Assembly (NCBI GenBank): GCA_014526335.1
Contig: JACTAT010000006.1
Coordinates: 1,690,738 to 1,754,737 of the forward strand
Length of the DNA stretch: 64,000 bases
Origin: Chrysaora quinquecirrha
Lineage: Eukaryota; Cnidaria; Scyphozoa; Semaeostomeae; Pelagiidae
Direction of reading: 5' to 3'
Part shown: positions 51,501 through 59,481 of the stretch, piece after piece
Position numbering within the stretch: position 1 is the first letter of the stretch
Layout of the letters: every line of letters starts with the position of its first letter
Made by a program: the position numbers and the translations under genes
Notes under the pieces: model-generated
The model's database searches: none
Told to the model about the DNA's origin: nothing
What the model saw: only the letters and a program-made list of their open reading frames with translations

Positions 51501-54500
51501 TATATGTAGTCTTTTAGACCCCGTTTACACGAGAGAAACTGGATCGGTTCTGGTCTGATCCAGAGCCATTTTTGGCTCAAAAACGCCTTCCGTTTACATG
51601 GGATCTCTTGGATTGTTACCTTTTCTGGCTCTGTTTAGAGCCAGTTCTGGATCTGTTCAGGAGTAGAGCCAGCTCGTATCTAGCTCTGTTTAGATCCCGT
51701 GTAAACGCCTTGGATCGGATGGGATCCAAACGGGTACAGATACGAATCCAGGGTGAAAGTGAAAAGAGGCTATGGAAAGAGCCATTTCTCAAATTTTTTC
51801 GCTTCCAAAATTTGCTTGCAGATGGTGAGCATTTTTAGGATCGGATTGGAACCGACCCAGTTCTTTTCGTGTAAACGCAATGCAAAAGAACCAGAACTAG
51901 CTCCCCGGGGTGTACTTCCATTGTTCTTTATACTTGACGTGCCGCCCAAATGGGTAACTTTTTTAGCGCCAATTTCCCTACATATGGGTTGATTTTTCGT
52001 ACAGATATCTCTACACATGGGTAGTAAAATATACAAAAAATTTTAGACATGTATTGCTTTGAAGAGCCTGTGCGTTTTAGTTCTCAGCGCAAATGCCTTT
52101 TCACCGCATTTAGAGTTGCCTCAGGCGTTAAATTGGGTTCAAACATTTGAGATATTGGTACAAGTGGGTAAAATTTCGTTGTTTTTTTCTATACATGGGT
52201 ACCACGGCTGACAAAATTTCTCAGTAGACATGGGTGGGTTTGGAAATACCGGGCGGCACGTCTAGTCATTTGACCAATGAAGTACCCCCCGGGAACTAGC
52301 TCTGGACCGGACCAGAGCCGATCCAGTTACTCTCGTGTTAACGGGTTCTTCTTAAATTTGTATCAATTTTTATGAATAAGATACCGTTTTTCCACGAATA
52401 AGCCGGCGCCTTCCCTGGAATAAGGGCCTCTTTGTATATAAGCCGGCCATCAGGTTGGTCGCAGACCTTCCTTTGCTAGTGTATATGCAAGCTGTTCATT
52501 GTTATTTTATTCCTTAAAATGTTTAAAAAATGTCTCCTTTTACTCGTGGATTTTAAAATAAGCCTCGGGCAGTCCTCGGGCATCGTTGTGGCCTAATCCA
52601 GCTGGCTCGTGGTATCAGAAGCTCAGCGAGGTCGGGGTTCAAGCCCAAGCTACCGTAGCGTCACAGCCAGGATTGAGGTCTCGATTAGTTAACCTACTAC
52701 CTACTACTGAGACCTTAGCGACTGGCACTAAACCCACCATTTCACCATACATTCACCATGGCTCCGGGTCAAGTTGCTTATTTGAAAGAGTGTATCTGCC
52801 ATACATCTTTCACATCTTTCTTTGAGAGCACAGCTCTTGATGACTAAATCATGATAATCAACTTAATCATTATTGATCATAACATAATCATCAGACTCGA
52901 ATCGGCATAAATGTTTCTTTTTCCAGTTCATATTTAATTAAAAACAATCAATTTTTGTCGAGGTAGCTTACATTTGATAACGTACAACTTCTTCACTTAC
53001 AGCTCTTCAAGAGGTTTTCATTATTCCAGAAGGCTCAGAAAACATTACAATCAAAATTGATGGCCACCCTAGGCTATTTGGAGGTAAGACTTGTCACCAT
53101 GTCACACTGTGCCACTTTTAATGCAACAATATTATTCTATGGTCTATTTGCATATACATTTGAGCAAATAGACCAAAAGATGCAACTAATTCCAAAATTG
53201 TTTAGAAAGTTAGTTGGTTAGAAGGGATTTTCTTGCATATTAAAATAACTTGTAGTTTAATTTTGTATATTTGAGCCGTGAATTGCCACCAGGTCGATTC
53301 CATCACAACTGGAATTCAAATACAACAATCTATACCTTGAAGGCTGCTGCAAAGGCCGTACCCTAGGCTCTTTGGTGGTATGGGACTTCACGTCACATGC
53401 ACTATTTTCCATGCAGCAATTTGATGCCATTCTACATCTGCACATTATACATTTGATCAAAAGGCCTTTACTTCAAGGTCTGCCCTGCCCTATGTAGAGT
53501 AACGTGGATCTTCGATTTCATCTTGTCCTTGAGGATATCAGGAGCATGTTCTAGTAGAAGTTATTTATATTTCTATTTTTTTAGGCATCTACCTTGATGA
53601 TAGCAATGCAACGAATGTTTTCAACTCAGATGGCTACAGGTGGCCCACTGGAAATTATTCTGTAAATAAGAATGAATTTTTGTATCACAGGGATTCCACA
53701 AGTGAAACTATCAAAATACACAAGCTACTGTATCAAGGATGTCGTGTTGTTGTAAGTATATACGTTTGCTTCAACGTAACAGGGCCTTATACAACTATGG
53801 AGCATTTACCCCGTTTTTCGTCTTTTTGTACTGTTTTGAACAACAGCAATTTGTCCCACTTCATAGAAAAACAATTGAATTCCCACCTAGTCAAGAGGGG
53901 GATGACAGGAGGTCTTTGGTACTGCTATCACAAAATTTGGAACTAGGTTCAACCTAAATCGCAGGTAGTGGTCCCTATTGGTACCGCGTAATCCCAACTT
54001 TGGTCGAAGTAAAAAACTATGCCGAACGAAATGTTAATACATAGGAACTGATAGAGGTACCTGGTTCTATCCTTTTTCAGAGCTTTTGGTACCAGAGGTT
54101 CTACTCTTTTTTCAGAATTTGGTATCAGGTAACCATCCCCTGGCACCATGGTACCACTACCCTGTCACCCCTCTAAGTCATGATCCCTTAAAAGAGGCGC
54201 TGTGTAATTTGACTAATCACTGGGTTGGAAACAGTATTACAGTATTTTATACTCTAAGGATTTTCAGGCGGAAAAAGCTTTTCAGTAAAGCCAAAGATGT
54301 TCCCGCGTTTCTCGCTATTTCGACCAGGCCTCTTTAACAAAGTCTATTCAAGACAATACATTAGACTGATGTAGCTACATGAAACTTCTAACTTTTGTTG
54401 CAGATTTTTAATCCATTTGCCAAAGACACTGGTGTCAGTTTATCGACGGCCAAAGTGAGCGTCAATGTCAAACTACCATTAACAAAAGAATACAGTCAAT

Positions 54501-57500
54501 TTGAATATGGTGTTAAATCATGGACTGCTTGTTCAAAAAGCTGTGATGGAGGTCTGTTATTTAGTTTGATATTCACTTCGTTATTGTTGCAGATGTTTAG
54601 TTGATTCTCTTCGATGTGTTCAACTTATGATTCACATTATTATACAGTTTACATCGAATAGAGACGCTTGAAAGGTGATCGCTCCAAATTCCAAAATGCA
54701 AATGTTGATCGTAACTTAAAAAAGCACCAATTAACTGAACTATGGAAACGAACCCTTTCTGTCTACACGAAACCTTATACTATAATTTTTGGTTTTTCGC
54801 AGTTATATACAAGGCTATTTTCGTGCATCCAGTGTTGAAAAACAAACCACAGTAGATGGGAGTCTAACCTGGACTGCATGATCAATGCCAATGACTTTTC
54901 CACTGAGCTTTAGAACTCAAGTAATAGACGAGCAACTCTGCAGGCAATACAGTCCAAGGTTTTCCTCCTGTTTAGATTTGTGTTTCGGCTATGTTGAGCC
55001 TTCTTCAGCACAGCATACATATTTATATATATATATATATATATATGTTTCATCAATGGCAAACACTAGGATAGATTTTACACACGTTACATGCCACAAT
55101 TGTTTGGATCCAAAGCTGGACTACATGATCAGAAAGCCAATGACATTTCCACTGAGCTAAATAGCTCAGTGAAAAAGCCGAGTGACTCTCCCCAGTCGTA
55201 CAGCCCAAGGCTCTCTCTTGTCTGAATGGCAAAAACTAGGATAGATTTTACACACGTTGCATGCCACAATTGTTCGGATCCAAAGCTGGACTACATGATC
55301 AGAAAGCCAACGACATTTCCACTGAGCTAAATAGCTCAGTGAAGCAGCCGAGTGACTCTCCCCAGTCGTACAGCCCAAGGCTCTCCTCTCGTCTGAATGG
55401 CAAACACTAGGATAGATTTTTACACACGTTGCATGCCACAATTGTTCGGATCCAAAGCTGGACTACATGATCAGAAAGCCAACCACATTTCCACTGAGCT
55501 AAATAGCTCAGTGAAGCAGCCGAGTGACTCTCCCCAGTCGTACAGCCCAAGGCTCTCCTCTCGTCTGAATGGCAAACACTAGGATAGATTTTTACACACG
55601 TTGCATGCCACGATTGTTCGGATCCAAAGCCGGACTACATGATCAGAAAGCCAACCACATTTCCACTGAGCTAAATAGCTCAGTGAAGCAGCCGAGTGGA
55701 TGTGACACAAGTTTACACTAACATGAAGCAGCTCCAGAGATTCCATTAGGTCGTTATTTGTTGCAAAAGAAGCAAACGCATTTGTTACTAAGAAACCACG
55801 TTTTTCGCAAGTTTTTAAACTACCTTGGGTTTCGAGCTCATGTTATTTCATCCGGAAGGGCGTTCAAGATTTTTGGTCCTTGGAAACTTAGTGATTTGAT
55901 TCCATAGCTTGTTGTCCTGACTTTCGGAATTTCAAGGATATCTCTTTTACGGAGGCTGTGATTCCACAAGTGGCATACCGCAGTAGATGGGATTCGAACA
56001 TGGACTGCCTTAAATTTAATTGCTTGCTATTATTCCACTGATCTTATGCATGTTTATATTTCTATCTCCAGGTATCCAGCATCCTGTATTAGCGTGCATG
56101 GAAAAGAAAACAGAGCGCCAATTATCTGATCTGTATTGCAGTGACATCATATCACCTGACGTCGAGTTAACGAGAGCTTGTAACATTCAACCTTGCGAAC
56201 AGAGGTAGATATCGACTCATGTAGTCCCATTATTCAGTTGCTTCTGTTATATTTTATTTAAGCAAGGTTTCCATATCGTGTCCCCGTCTTGACGGCGAAT
56301 TTCATGTGCCCGTATAATCATGAGCGACGGGGACGACGGGGACACACATGAAAATCTTCAAATAGTTGTTTATTTCAGCCTGTGTAGCGATGATACGGGA
56401 ACACTTTTTTAAAACATATTCCTTTCGACGAAGACAATCATGAAACATATCCCCATGTCGAAATTCATGTTCCCATTCCGTCGTAAGGGACAGGGACGCT
56501 ATCGCGTCGTTCAAGTGTTGAACCAATTTCAACTTTTTCTTGTCTGTCCCCGCCGACGGCGACATGCTTCAAACATGTTCCCATATCATCGAAAACGTTC
56601 CCGTAGCAATGGCGGGGATGCATCTCCATTGACAATTCTAGCGATGAACTCTTTAAAATTTAATTGGTCATCCAGCTGTGTCCCGCCAGCTGGTGTTCAA
56701 AACACAATACCAATTCAGCTTCCCTTTCCTGAAATGTAAGTTGATTTCGATCCGCATTTGGGTATGAATTCGGCCTTAGCAAATTGTTTCGGTCTATTTC
56801 TGACGCTTATACTCTGAGGAGTGTCAGATGAAAAAAGTTTTAAGTTTGTCCAAAGGTATTTTCGCTGTTTCTCAACATTTGAAATTCTAGCGATATGTTA
56901 TCGACATCAATATGCTTTGTATATTTATGTACGAAAACAGCAGAGACATCATAGGGCATACTGAAGAGGCTTCTGTACTCCTTAGCCTGCCTGCAGACTC
57001 AACTGGTTTTACCTCCGACCAGTTGAGTTGAATTGAAATTTGAATTCAACTCAACTCGTAGAAAGTAAAAACCAGTTGAGTCTGCAGGCAGGCTAGTACT
57101 CCTCAGGGTATAAACGTCAGAGACGGACGATTAAGTTGACCAAGGCCGAATTCATACCCCTATGTGGATGCAATTTTATTGTTCAGCGCAAGTTTCAAGA
57201 AAAATAAGGCTACCCTGAGATACGCTTTTCTTATTTTTACGAATCAAATCTTTGATTATGTTGCTACGATGCCGTATCTTTTTAGGTACGGTTGGCGTAC
57301 TGGACATTGGAGCTCATGCTCAAAGACGTGTGGATTTGGCCGGCAGACGAGAAAGGTAAACTGTTTTGATAAACATCTACATGTTGCTGTAAATAACAAA
57401 GCATGTCAGGGCTCCCAGCCAATAGCAACGCAGATCTGCTACCTCGGACCGTGCACTGGTCTTCAATTAATCACAGACCAATGGAGCAAATGCAGCAAAA

Positions 57501-57808
57501 GTTGTGGCACAGGGATTCAAAGACGACGCGTGCAATGTGCTGTCGACGGCGAAGTTACCGAGAGCTTACCGCTCGCTTCATGCCCGGGAGAGTTCCCCGT
57601 TACAGCCCGGCCGTGCAATACGCAGCCATGCAGGACTTATGAATGGGTTTCGTATAATTTCGGATACTGTTCAGCCACTTGCGGAGGAGGGGTACAAATA
57701 AAATTGATCTCCTGTCGACATGTTAGGACTGGTATAACTGTTTATAATTATCTCTGTCCACAGCCAAGGCCTTTTGTTATTGATGACTGTAACGTCTTCC
57801 CCTGCTAA
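25719..57808 (+). CDS. ADAMTS metalloprotease with inserted MAM domain
   Basis: Secreted zinc protease of the extracellular matrix. Twenty-five exons join in frame (1,153 codons): 25719-25829, 30209-30263, 30371-30453, 32617-32836, 33976-34121, 35470-35553, 36644-36765, 36906-36925, 37865-37967, 39365-39508, 40184-40322, 41485-41595, 42443-42582, 43331-43394, 44793-44895, 46010-46162, 48095-48360, 49524-49614, 50155-50285, 51340-51463, 53003-53083, 53585-53751, 54404-54551, 56072-56204, 57286-57808. Order: signal peptide (1-22), short prodomain (to about 156, with RLRR at 61-64), reprolysin domain with HETGHALGIDHD (His310, Glu311, His314, His320) and Met-turn Met337, disintegrin-like region, one TSP1, MAM (549-718), cysteine-rich region with [11 protein letters not shown], spacer, four C-terminal TSP1. 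All catalytic residues are present, so it should be active. No prodomain cysteine switch is visible. The vertebrate subfamily cannot be assigned. Some acceptors are inferred by phase and homology only. Confidence 0.93.
26170..26730. mobile_element. CACG/ATAAG-related element, AAGAAAC type, diverged
   Basis: Shares internal blocks with 28153-28555 (CAGACAAATTTGAAAGCC, AATACGATCGAT, AATTTTGTTAGTTTCTTATAAG). Its middle, about 26463-26610, is a later insertion made of reiterated ACGGTTTT words. Confidence 0.65.
27000..27262. repeat. Diverged minisatellite, GGAGGGATATCATCAGT type
   Basis: Irregular repeats of 20-40 bp with the core GGAGGGATA(T)CATCAGT(A/T)C and GTGCAGTA. The same core, in cleaner form, is at 44577-44760 in another intron of the same gene. 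Confidence 0.65.
27268..27471 (+). repeat. Left arm of a 204/209-bp inverted repeat
   Basis: Reverse complement of 29382-29590. Contains GGCATTGGCATCGGCATTGG and a unique segment through CGAATGTGCTCAGG. Differs from the other arm only by one unit in each of five homopolymers. Confidence 0.95.
27900..28150. mobile_element. Half copy of the AATACACCTTTTCAACTAA element
   Basis: Matches the right half of the nested element at 60053-60473: TTTCACCCCGAGCGATTTTT, CGGTCAAATCCCTTATAA, then GAAACGAGGCTGTTAGTTGAAAAGGTGTATT at the end. Confidence 0.7.
28153..28555. mobile_element. CACG/ATAAG miniature element, AAGAAAC type
   Basis: Begins after TA with CACGGTTTTTTATAAGAAAC and ends TTTCTTATAAG...GAGTG before TA. 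Internal TTAAGAAACTTTCAGTA words repeat. A shorter alternative right end, ACGTG before TA, is at 28513. Confidence 0.75.
28988..29378. mobile_element. CACG/ATAAG miniature element, AAGAAAC(TTTTAGAAC) type
   Basis: Flanked by TA on both sides. Ends are CACGTAATTTTTTTTATAAG and CTTATAAAAAAAAACGTG. The internal words TTAAGAAAC and TTTTAGAACTA recur. It abuts the right arm of the inverted repeat. Confidence 0.88.
29382..29590 (-). repeat. Right arm of the 204/209-bp inverted repeat
   Basis: Near-perfect inverted copy of 27268-27471. Five homopolymers are one base longer than in the left arm; I see no substitution. Confidence 0.95.
30528..30986. repeat. (GAT)n trinucleotide tract in an ADAMTS intron
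   Basis: About 460 bp of imperfect GAT/ATG/TGA repeats between exons 3 and 4. Long acidic (Asp) or Met/Ile frames through it are artefacts of the repeat. Confidence 0.97.
31440..31795 (+). mobile_element. GCTACACGC/GTCGC repeat family, copy 1
   Basis: Shares with 46294-46690 and 59783-60576 the blocks AATGCTGCGA, CAGCTTGCGCGATAAGAAGAATGG, GGCTA(T/C)ACGCTGCG, ACATGTCGCGAAA, and CCCTGGCTACACG-GCGAC. No transposase frame. Confidence 0.75.
31838..32588. mobile_element. ATAGACCTTTTC element with a SINE nested inside
   Basis: Inverted ends AATAGACCTTTTCAACGAA and TTTCGTCGAAAGGTCTATT. The left half matches 8546-8945. The host is split by a minus-strand SINE at about 32165-32508. Confidence 0.8.
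32165..32508 (-). mobile_element. tRNA-derived SINE, second family
   Basis: On the minus strand the head reads GCGTAGTGGTTAGCACTTGC (A box) and GTGGTTCAAATCCAGGC (B box) at tRNA spacing. The body includes CTGATGAAGGCCTTAAAACC and ends in an A-rich tail (T-run near 32258). Confidence 0.8.
32881..33155. mobile_element. CACG/ATAAG miniature element, AAGAACA type
   Basis: TA on both sides. Left end CATGTTTTTTTTATAAGAAC, right end GTTCTTATAAAGAATCG. The internal words TAAGAACAT are repeated. It starts 44 bp after the exon 4 donor. Confidence 0.8.
34225..34280. mobile_element. 56-bp micro-foldback with 11-bp direct repeats
   Basis: Perfect 18-bp arms, GTCTGCGGTGCGACCTCT at 34226-34243 and its complement at 34262-34279. 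The loop itself holds GGGAGGTTCCTCCC. The direct repeat ATCCGTACTTT lies at 34214-34224 and 34281-34291. Confidence 0.85.
34627..34980. repeat. Tandem duplication, about 184 bp x 2
   Basis: Two copies beginning TATTTGATCA(A/G)TGTGG, containing GGAAAACAGTA(C/T)TGTTTGTGA and ending CTGTCCTCCGCACCGAATGA. In the ADAMTS intron between exons 5 and 6. Confidence 0.85.
35660..36330. repeat. (TTC)n / (GAA)n tract in an ADAMTS intron
   Basis: Roughly 670 bp of pyrimidine-rich DNA, becoming almost pure TTC/CTT from about 35996 to 36235. It lies between exons 6 and 7. Three long overlapping Phe, Leu or Ser frames are artefacts of the repeat. Confidence 0.97.
37470..37775. mobile_element. Word-reiterated element (TTCCGGA)
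   Basis: The word TTCCGGA or its near relatives recur at least six times within about 300 bp (for example CATTCCGGAATG, CTTTCCGG). Probable palindromic non-autonomous repeat; ends not clear. Confidence 0.45.
38250..38645. mobile_element. GGGGACGTGCCAT inverted-repeat element
   Basis: Ends GGGGACGTGCCATTATTG and ATGGCACGTCCCC are inverted. The middle reiterates GCGGAATTATGGGTA words. Its end motif resembles that of the nested insert at 51934-52264. Confidence 0.75.
39560..39850. mobile_element. GGTACC-word element, copy 1
   Basis: Contains GGTGGCAGGGTAGTGGCACC and many GGTACC/ACCTGGTAC words. An inverted relative is at 53885-54175 (GGTACCACTACCCTGTCACC). Confidence 0.65.
39955..40120 (+). 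mobile_element. tRNA-derived SINE, copy 3
   Basis: Head GCTGTGGCTTCATGGCCTAA, B-box-like TTTCAAGCCCC, GCGTTACAGTCA, and the tail ATTTCACCTTCACC. Confidence 0.78.
40640..41125. mobile_element. Word-reiterated element (CCAACATGTTGGC)
   Basis: Ends (GCAAACCGTGCCAACATGTT and its complement near 41090-41118) are inverted. The palindromic word AACATGTTGG or GTTGGCC occurs about ten times. It crosses no exon. Confidence 0.75.
41704..41909. mobile_element. CAGTGGCG-ended miniature element
   Basis: About 205 bp. Left end CAGTGGCGTGTCTAGG and right end CCTGGGTACGCCACTG form terminal inverted repeats. Runs of G and C lie inside. Superfamily not assigned. Confidence 0.75.
41917..42243. mobile_element. 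CACG/ATAAG miniature element, AAGAAC type
   Basis: Starts after TA with CACTTTTTTTATAAGAACC and ends near TTCTTATAAAAAGAG. Internal GTTCTTA words are repeated. It lies only 8 bp from the CAGTGGCG element. Confidence 0.7.
42663..42818. mobile_element. 156-bp miniature element with 7-bp direct repeats
   Basis: Inverted ends CGAGGGGCAAAT and ATTTGCCCCTCG, flanked by GTCGGTA at 42656-42662 and 42819-42825. AAAATCTCGTCCA occurs twice inside, as a direct repeat near each end. Confidence 0.85.
43076..43212 (+). mobile_element. tRNA-derived SINE, copy 4
   Basis: Matches the family from CAGTCTAATCCAGCTAGCTGG to ACTGGCGCTGAACACACTAT. 5' head diverged. Confidence 0.6.
44577..44762. repeat. 22-bp minisatellite with an inverted first unit
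   Basis: TACTGATGATATCCCTCCACTG repeated about five times, preceded by an inverted copy (AGTGGAGGGATATCATCAGTA), making a foldback. It ends 30 bp before the exon 15 acceptor. Confidence 0.88.
45502..45901. mobile_element. CACG/ATAAG miniature element, AAGGAAC type, copy 2
   Basis: TA at both flanks (45500-45501 and 45902-45903). Ends CACGCTTTTTTTATAAAG and CTTATAAAAAAAAGCGTG. Nearly collinear with 1481-1881. Confidence 0.92.
46294..46690 (+). mobile_element. GCTACACGC/GTCGC repeat family, copy 2
   Basis: Ends pair as CGCGGTCACAGGTG and CACACGTGTAGCTACGG-like inverted sequence. Internal blocks are shared with 31440-31795 and 59783-60576. Confidence 0.78.
47905..48070. mobile_element. 166-bp foldback with 9-bp direct repeats
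   Basis: Arms of about 70 bp start TACCATGGGTTCCAGAGCCT and end with its complement (…GGAACCCAGGGTA), loop near 47978-47990. Direct repeat ATATTTTTC at 47896-47904 and 48071-48079. Ends 24 bp before the second MAM exon. Confidence 0.9.
48529..49072. mobile_element. CACG/ATAAG miniature element, AAGCAAC type
   Basis: Ends CACGCAGTATTTTATAAGCA and GCTTTTAAAAAAACTGCGTG. Internal GTTGCTT/AAGCAAC words recur. TA on the left flank. A related fragment is near 24765-24870. Confidence 0.85.
49670..50095. mobile_element. Word-reiterated element (TTATTCGAGG)
   Basis: TTATTCGAGG, CGAGGAGAGGGCTT and complements recur at least seven times. Probable non-autonomous repeat in the intron after the MAM cassette; ends not delimited. 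Confidence 0.5.
50635..50880. mobile_element. Word-reiterated element (GCCGCA)
   Basis: GCCGCA or GCCGCAA recurs about eight times between 50695 and 50850, with outward sequence suggesting paired ends (GCTACAGAGGCC / GGCCCCCT). Low confidence in the boundaries. Confidence 0.4.
51520..52350. mobile_element. CCCGTTTACACGAGAG element with a nested insertion
   Basis: Inverted ends CCCGTTTACACGAGAG...CTGGATCGG and CCGATCCAG...CTCTCGTGTTAACGGG. Internal GATCCAGAGCC words repeat. A second element with ends TGACGTGCCGCCC and GGGCGGCACGTCTA is inserted at about 51934-52264. Confidence 0.82.
52583..52758 (+). mobile_element. tRNA-derived SINE, copy 5
   Basis: The best preserved body: GTTGTGGCCTAATCCAGCTG, GGTCGGGGTTCAAGCCC (B box), GTCACAGCCAGG, GAGGTCTCGATTAGTT, and the tail CACCATTTCACCATAC. 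Confidence 0.82.
53885..54175. mobile_element. GGTACC-word element, copy 2 (inverted)
   Basis: GAACTAGGTTCAACCT, several GGTACC words and CTGGCACCATGGTACCACT; inverted relative of 39560-39850. Confidence 0.65.
54860..55710 (-). repeat. 171-bp tandem array of tRNA-like units
   Basis: Four near-identical units (AACACTAGG or AAAACTAGG marker at 55061, 55232, 55402, 55574) and one diverged unit at 54870-54990. On the minus strand each unit reads TTTAGCTCAGTGGAAATG, an A-box-like start, then TGATCATGTAGTCCAGC and GGATCCGAAC. A (TA)n run is at 55022-55048. Confidence 0.88.
56280..56620. mobile_element. Word-reiterated element (CATGTTCCC / GACGGGGAC)
   Basis: GTGTCCCCGTC, GACGGGGACACACATG, CATGTTCCCAT and CCGACGGCGACATG recur in both orientations. 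Boundaries uncertain. Confidence 0.45.
56983..57095. mobile_element. 113-bp foldback with 8-bp direct repeats
   Basis: Arms of about 28 bp: TAGCCTGCCTGCAGACTCAA at the left and its complement at the right. Direct repeat GTACTCCT at 56975-56982 and 57096-57103. In the last ADAMTS intron. Confidence 0.9.
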
Positions 57809-58050
57809 TGTAGCTACTTTTCGCTCTAACATCATTTGAAATTTGTTTGTTTCTTTGAGTTAAACTAGTCTCGTGAACACAATTCGATAGATTATTGTAG
57901 ACTTGCGTGCGATGTCCCAACATCCAGTTTAAGCGATCTCGGTTTGATGATAACCTCGGTTTGGAAAGTGATAACTGTGACTCATGTAATACATCAAAGA
58001 TTACCATTACTATGGCGCATTTCGCTCGAGAAATATCTTGTACGTCTGTT

Positions 58051-58232
58051 AAAGGTGCTGTGCTATCGTGGTCTAACCAAGCTAACTTGTGGTGTCAGGA
58101 ACTTAGTGAGGTCGGGCTCAAGTCCCAGTCACGGGAGCGTCACAGACAAAGTTGAGGTCTCGTTAGTTTATCTACTTCTGAGATCCTAGTGACTAAATAT
58201 ATCGCTAAATATACCTCCCACCTTCACCTTTT
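58051..58232 (+). mobile_element. tRNA-derived SINE, copy 6
   Basis: AAGGTGCTGTGCTATCGTGG, GGTCGGGCTCAAGTCCCAG (B-box-like), GCGTCACAGACA, GAGGTCTCGTTAGTTT, CACCTTCACC tail. Confidence 0.78.
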
Positions 58233-58277
58233 TTCCTTCTTCAGCATAAAACATTCTGGAAAAGTTTTACTTCAGTG

Positions 58278-58456
58278 GCCTGGCTAAACTAGGTGACAAG
58301 TCGCGCATGACATTGTCTCCCTGTTTAGCCATCTTGTAGCGCGCGAATTGGTAGCGAGAGATATGCAAAAGATTCTGGTAGACAGCAGAAACATTTCTTA
58401 TCTCAGCGACTCGTGGGACATGTTGCTCGCGACATGTCTCCTAGTTTAGCCAGGCC
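58278..58456. mobile_element. GGCCTGGCTAAACTAGG miniature palindrome
   Basis: Inverted ends GGCCTGGCTAAACTAGGTGA and CTCCTAGTTTAGCCAGGCC. Internal GCGAC/GTCGC words. About 179 bp. Confidence 0.82.
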
Positions 58457-59481
58457 TTGCGCGTTAAAATTGATACAATTGATTTAGAATTGATGGTTCG
58501 TTAATAACTGAGCTGCCGTGAACAACAACAAAAGCAGCTACAGCGAGACGTGAGGGACTTGTGTATCCAGTCTACAGACTATTATCCCATGACAGCGGAC
58601 TTCAGAAGATTTTCAAGATATTAATTAGCCTTATTAATTATGAGATTTAATACGGTCTCTGTATAAGAATCAACCATAGAAGAAACGGACAACGTTTACT
58701 TGTAGCAAAATTTGTCATTCTGGAATATATTTTATCGATCCTCGTTTATAGAATTCCAACCTTTATAGCTTAACAAGAGAGTTCATTTGATGATGTGTTC
58801 AATTCTTCTAAGAAAGTTCTTTTATGTTTTTGCACATGTTTTGCAACACATCTGCTGTACGTTATTGTACATACAGACGCCCTCTTCTTCAGCATTCCAC
58901 AAAGTGGTGACTTCTCTCGACATTTTCTCGCTAAAAATTAAGACAAAAATACATACATTTGCATCATAGTTCATTATCTGCCTCGTGTTTTGACAATAAT
59001 TTTCTCCAAAAGCAAAGCCTTCCCTTTTGCCGATTTGCTGGACGGAACAACTGCCAATTTTTGACGAGTCAGATAGACTTATTATTTGAGTCGTAGTTAT
59101 CGCAATTGAAATGAATCGCTTGGACGCTCAAACTAGTTCTAACAGTTTGAGCGATCTCGGTTTGGTGTAGTTTCGGTTTGATGAGCGATAACTGGGACTC
59201 AGGTAATAAGTCTACGAGTCAGATTGAATTTCAGGAAAAGTTTCAGCTAATTTTCGATACAAGAATGTTTCCCAAAATTTTGTATGATAAGCATTTACAT
59301 TTTCGAAAACAGTTGTATTTGGTTTTAGAGAAACTGGCTTTAGAGAAACGAAAGCGAACGGCAAACGGCGAACGACGAACGGCAAACAGCGAATGCGAAC
59401 AAAGTGGAATGGGCCATTTGAGCGACTCAACCGCTGTGTGGTTCGAGAGATTCTACCTAAAAATCCTAGTGTTCAAAGACT

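Larger units (their letters stand above)
57809..59481. other. Intergenic spacer between the convergent ADAMTS genes
   Basis: 1.7 kb holding the 3' ends of both genes. Contains SINE copy 6 and a palindromic element at 58278-58456. No clear AATAAA was found close to either stop. Confidence 0.55.

Noticed and set aside
54885..55582. Several open frames in the 171-bp array
   Set aside because: The same repeat unit read in different frames; tRNA-like, non-coding.
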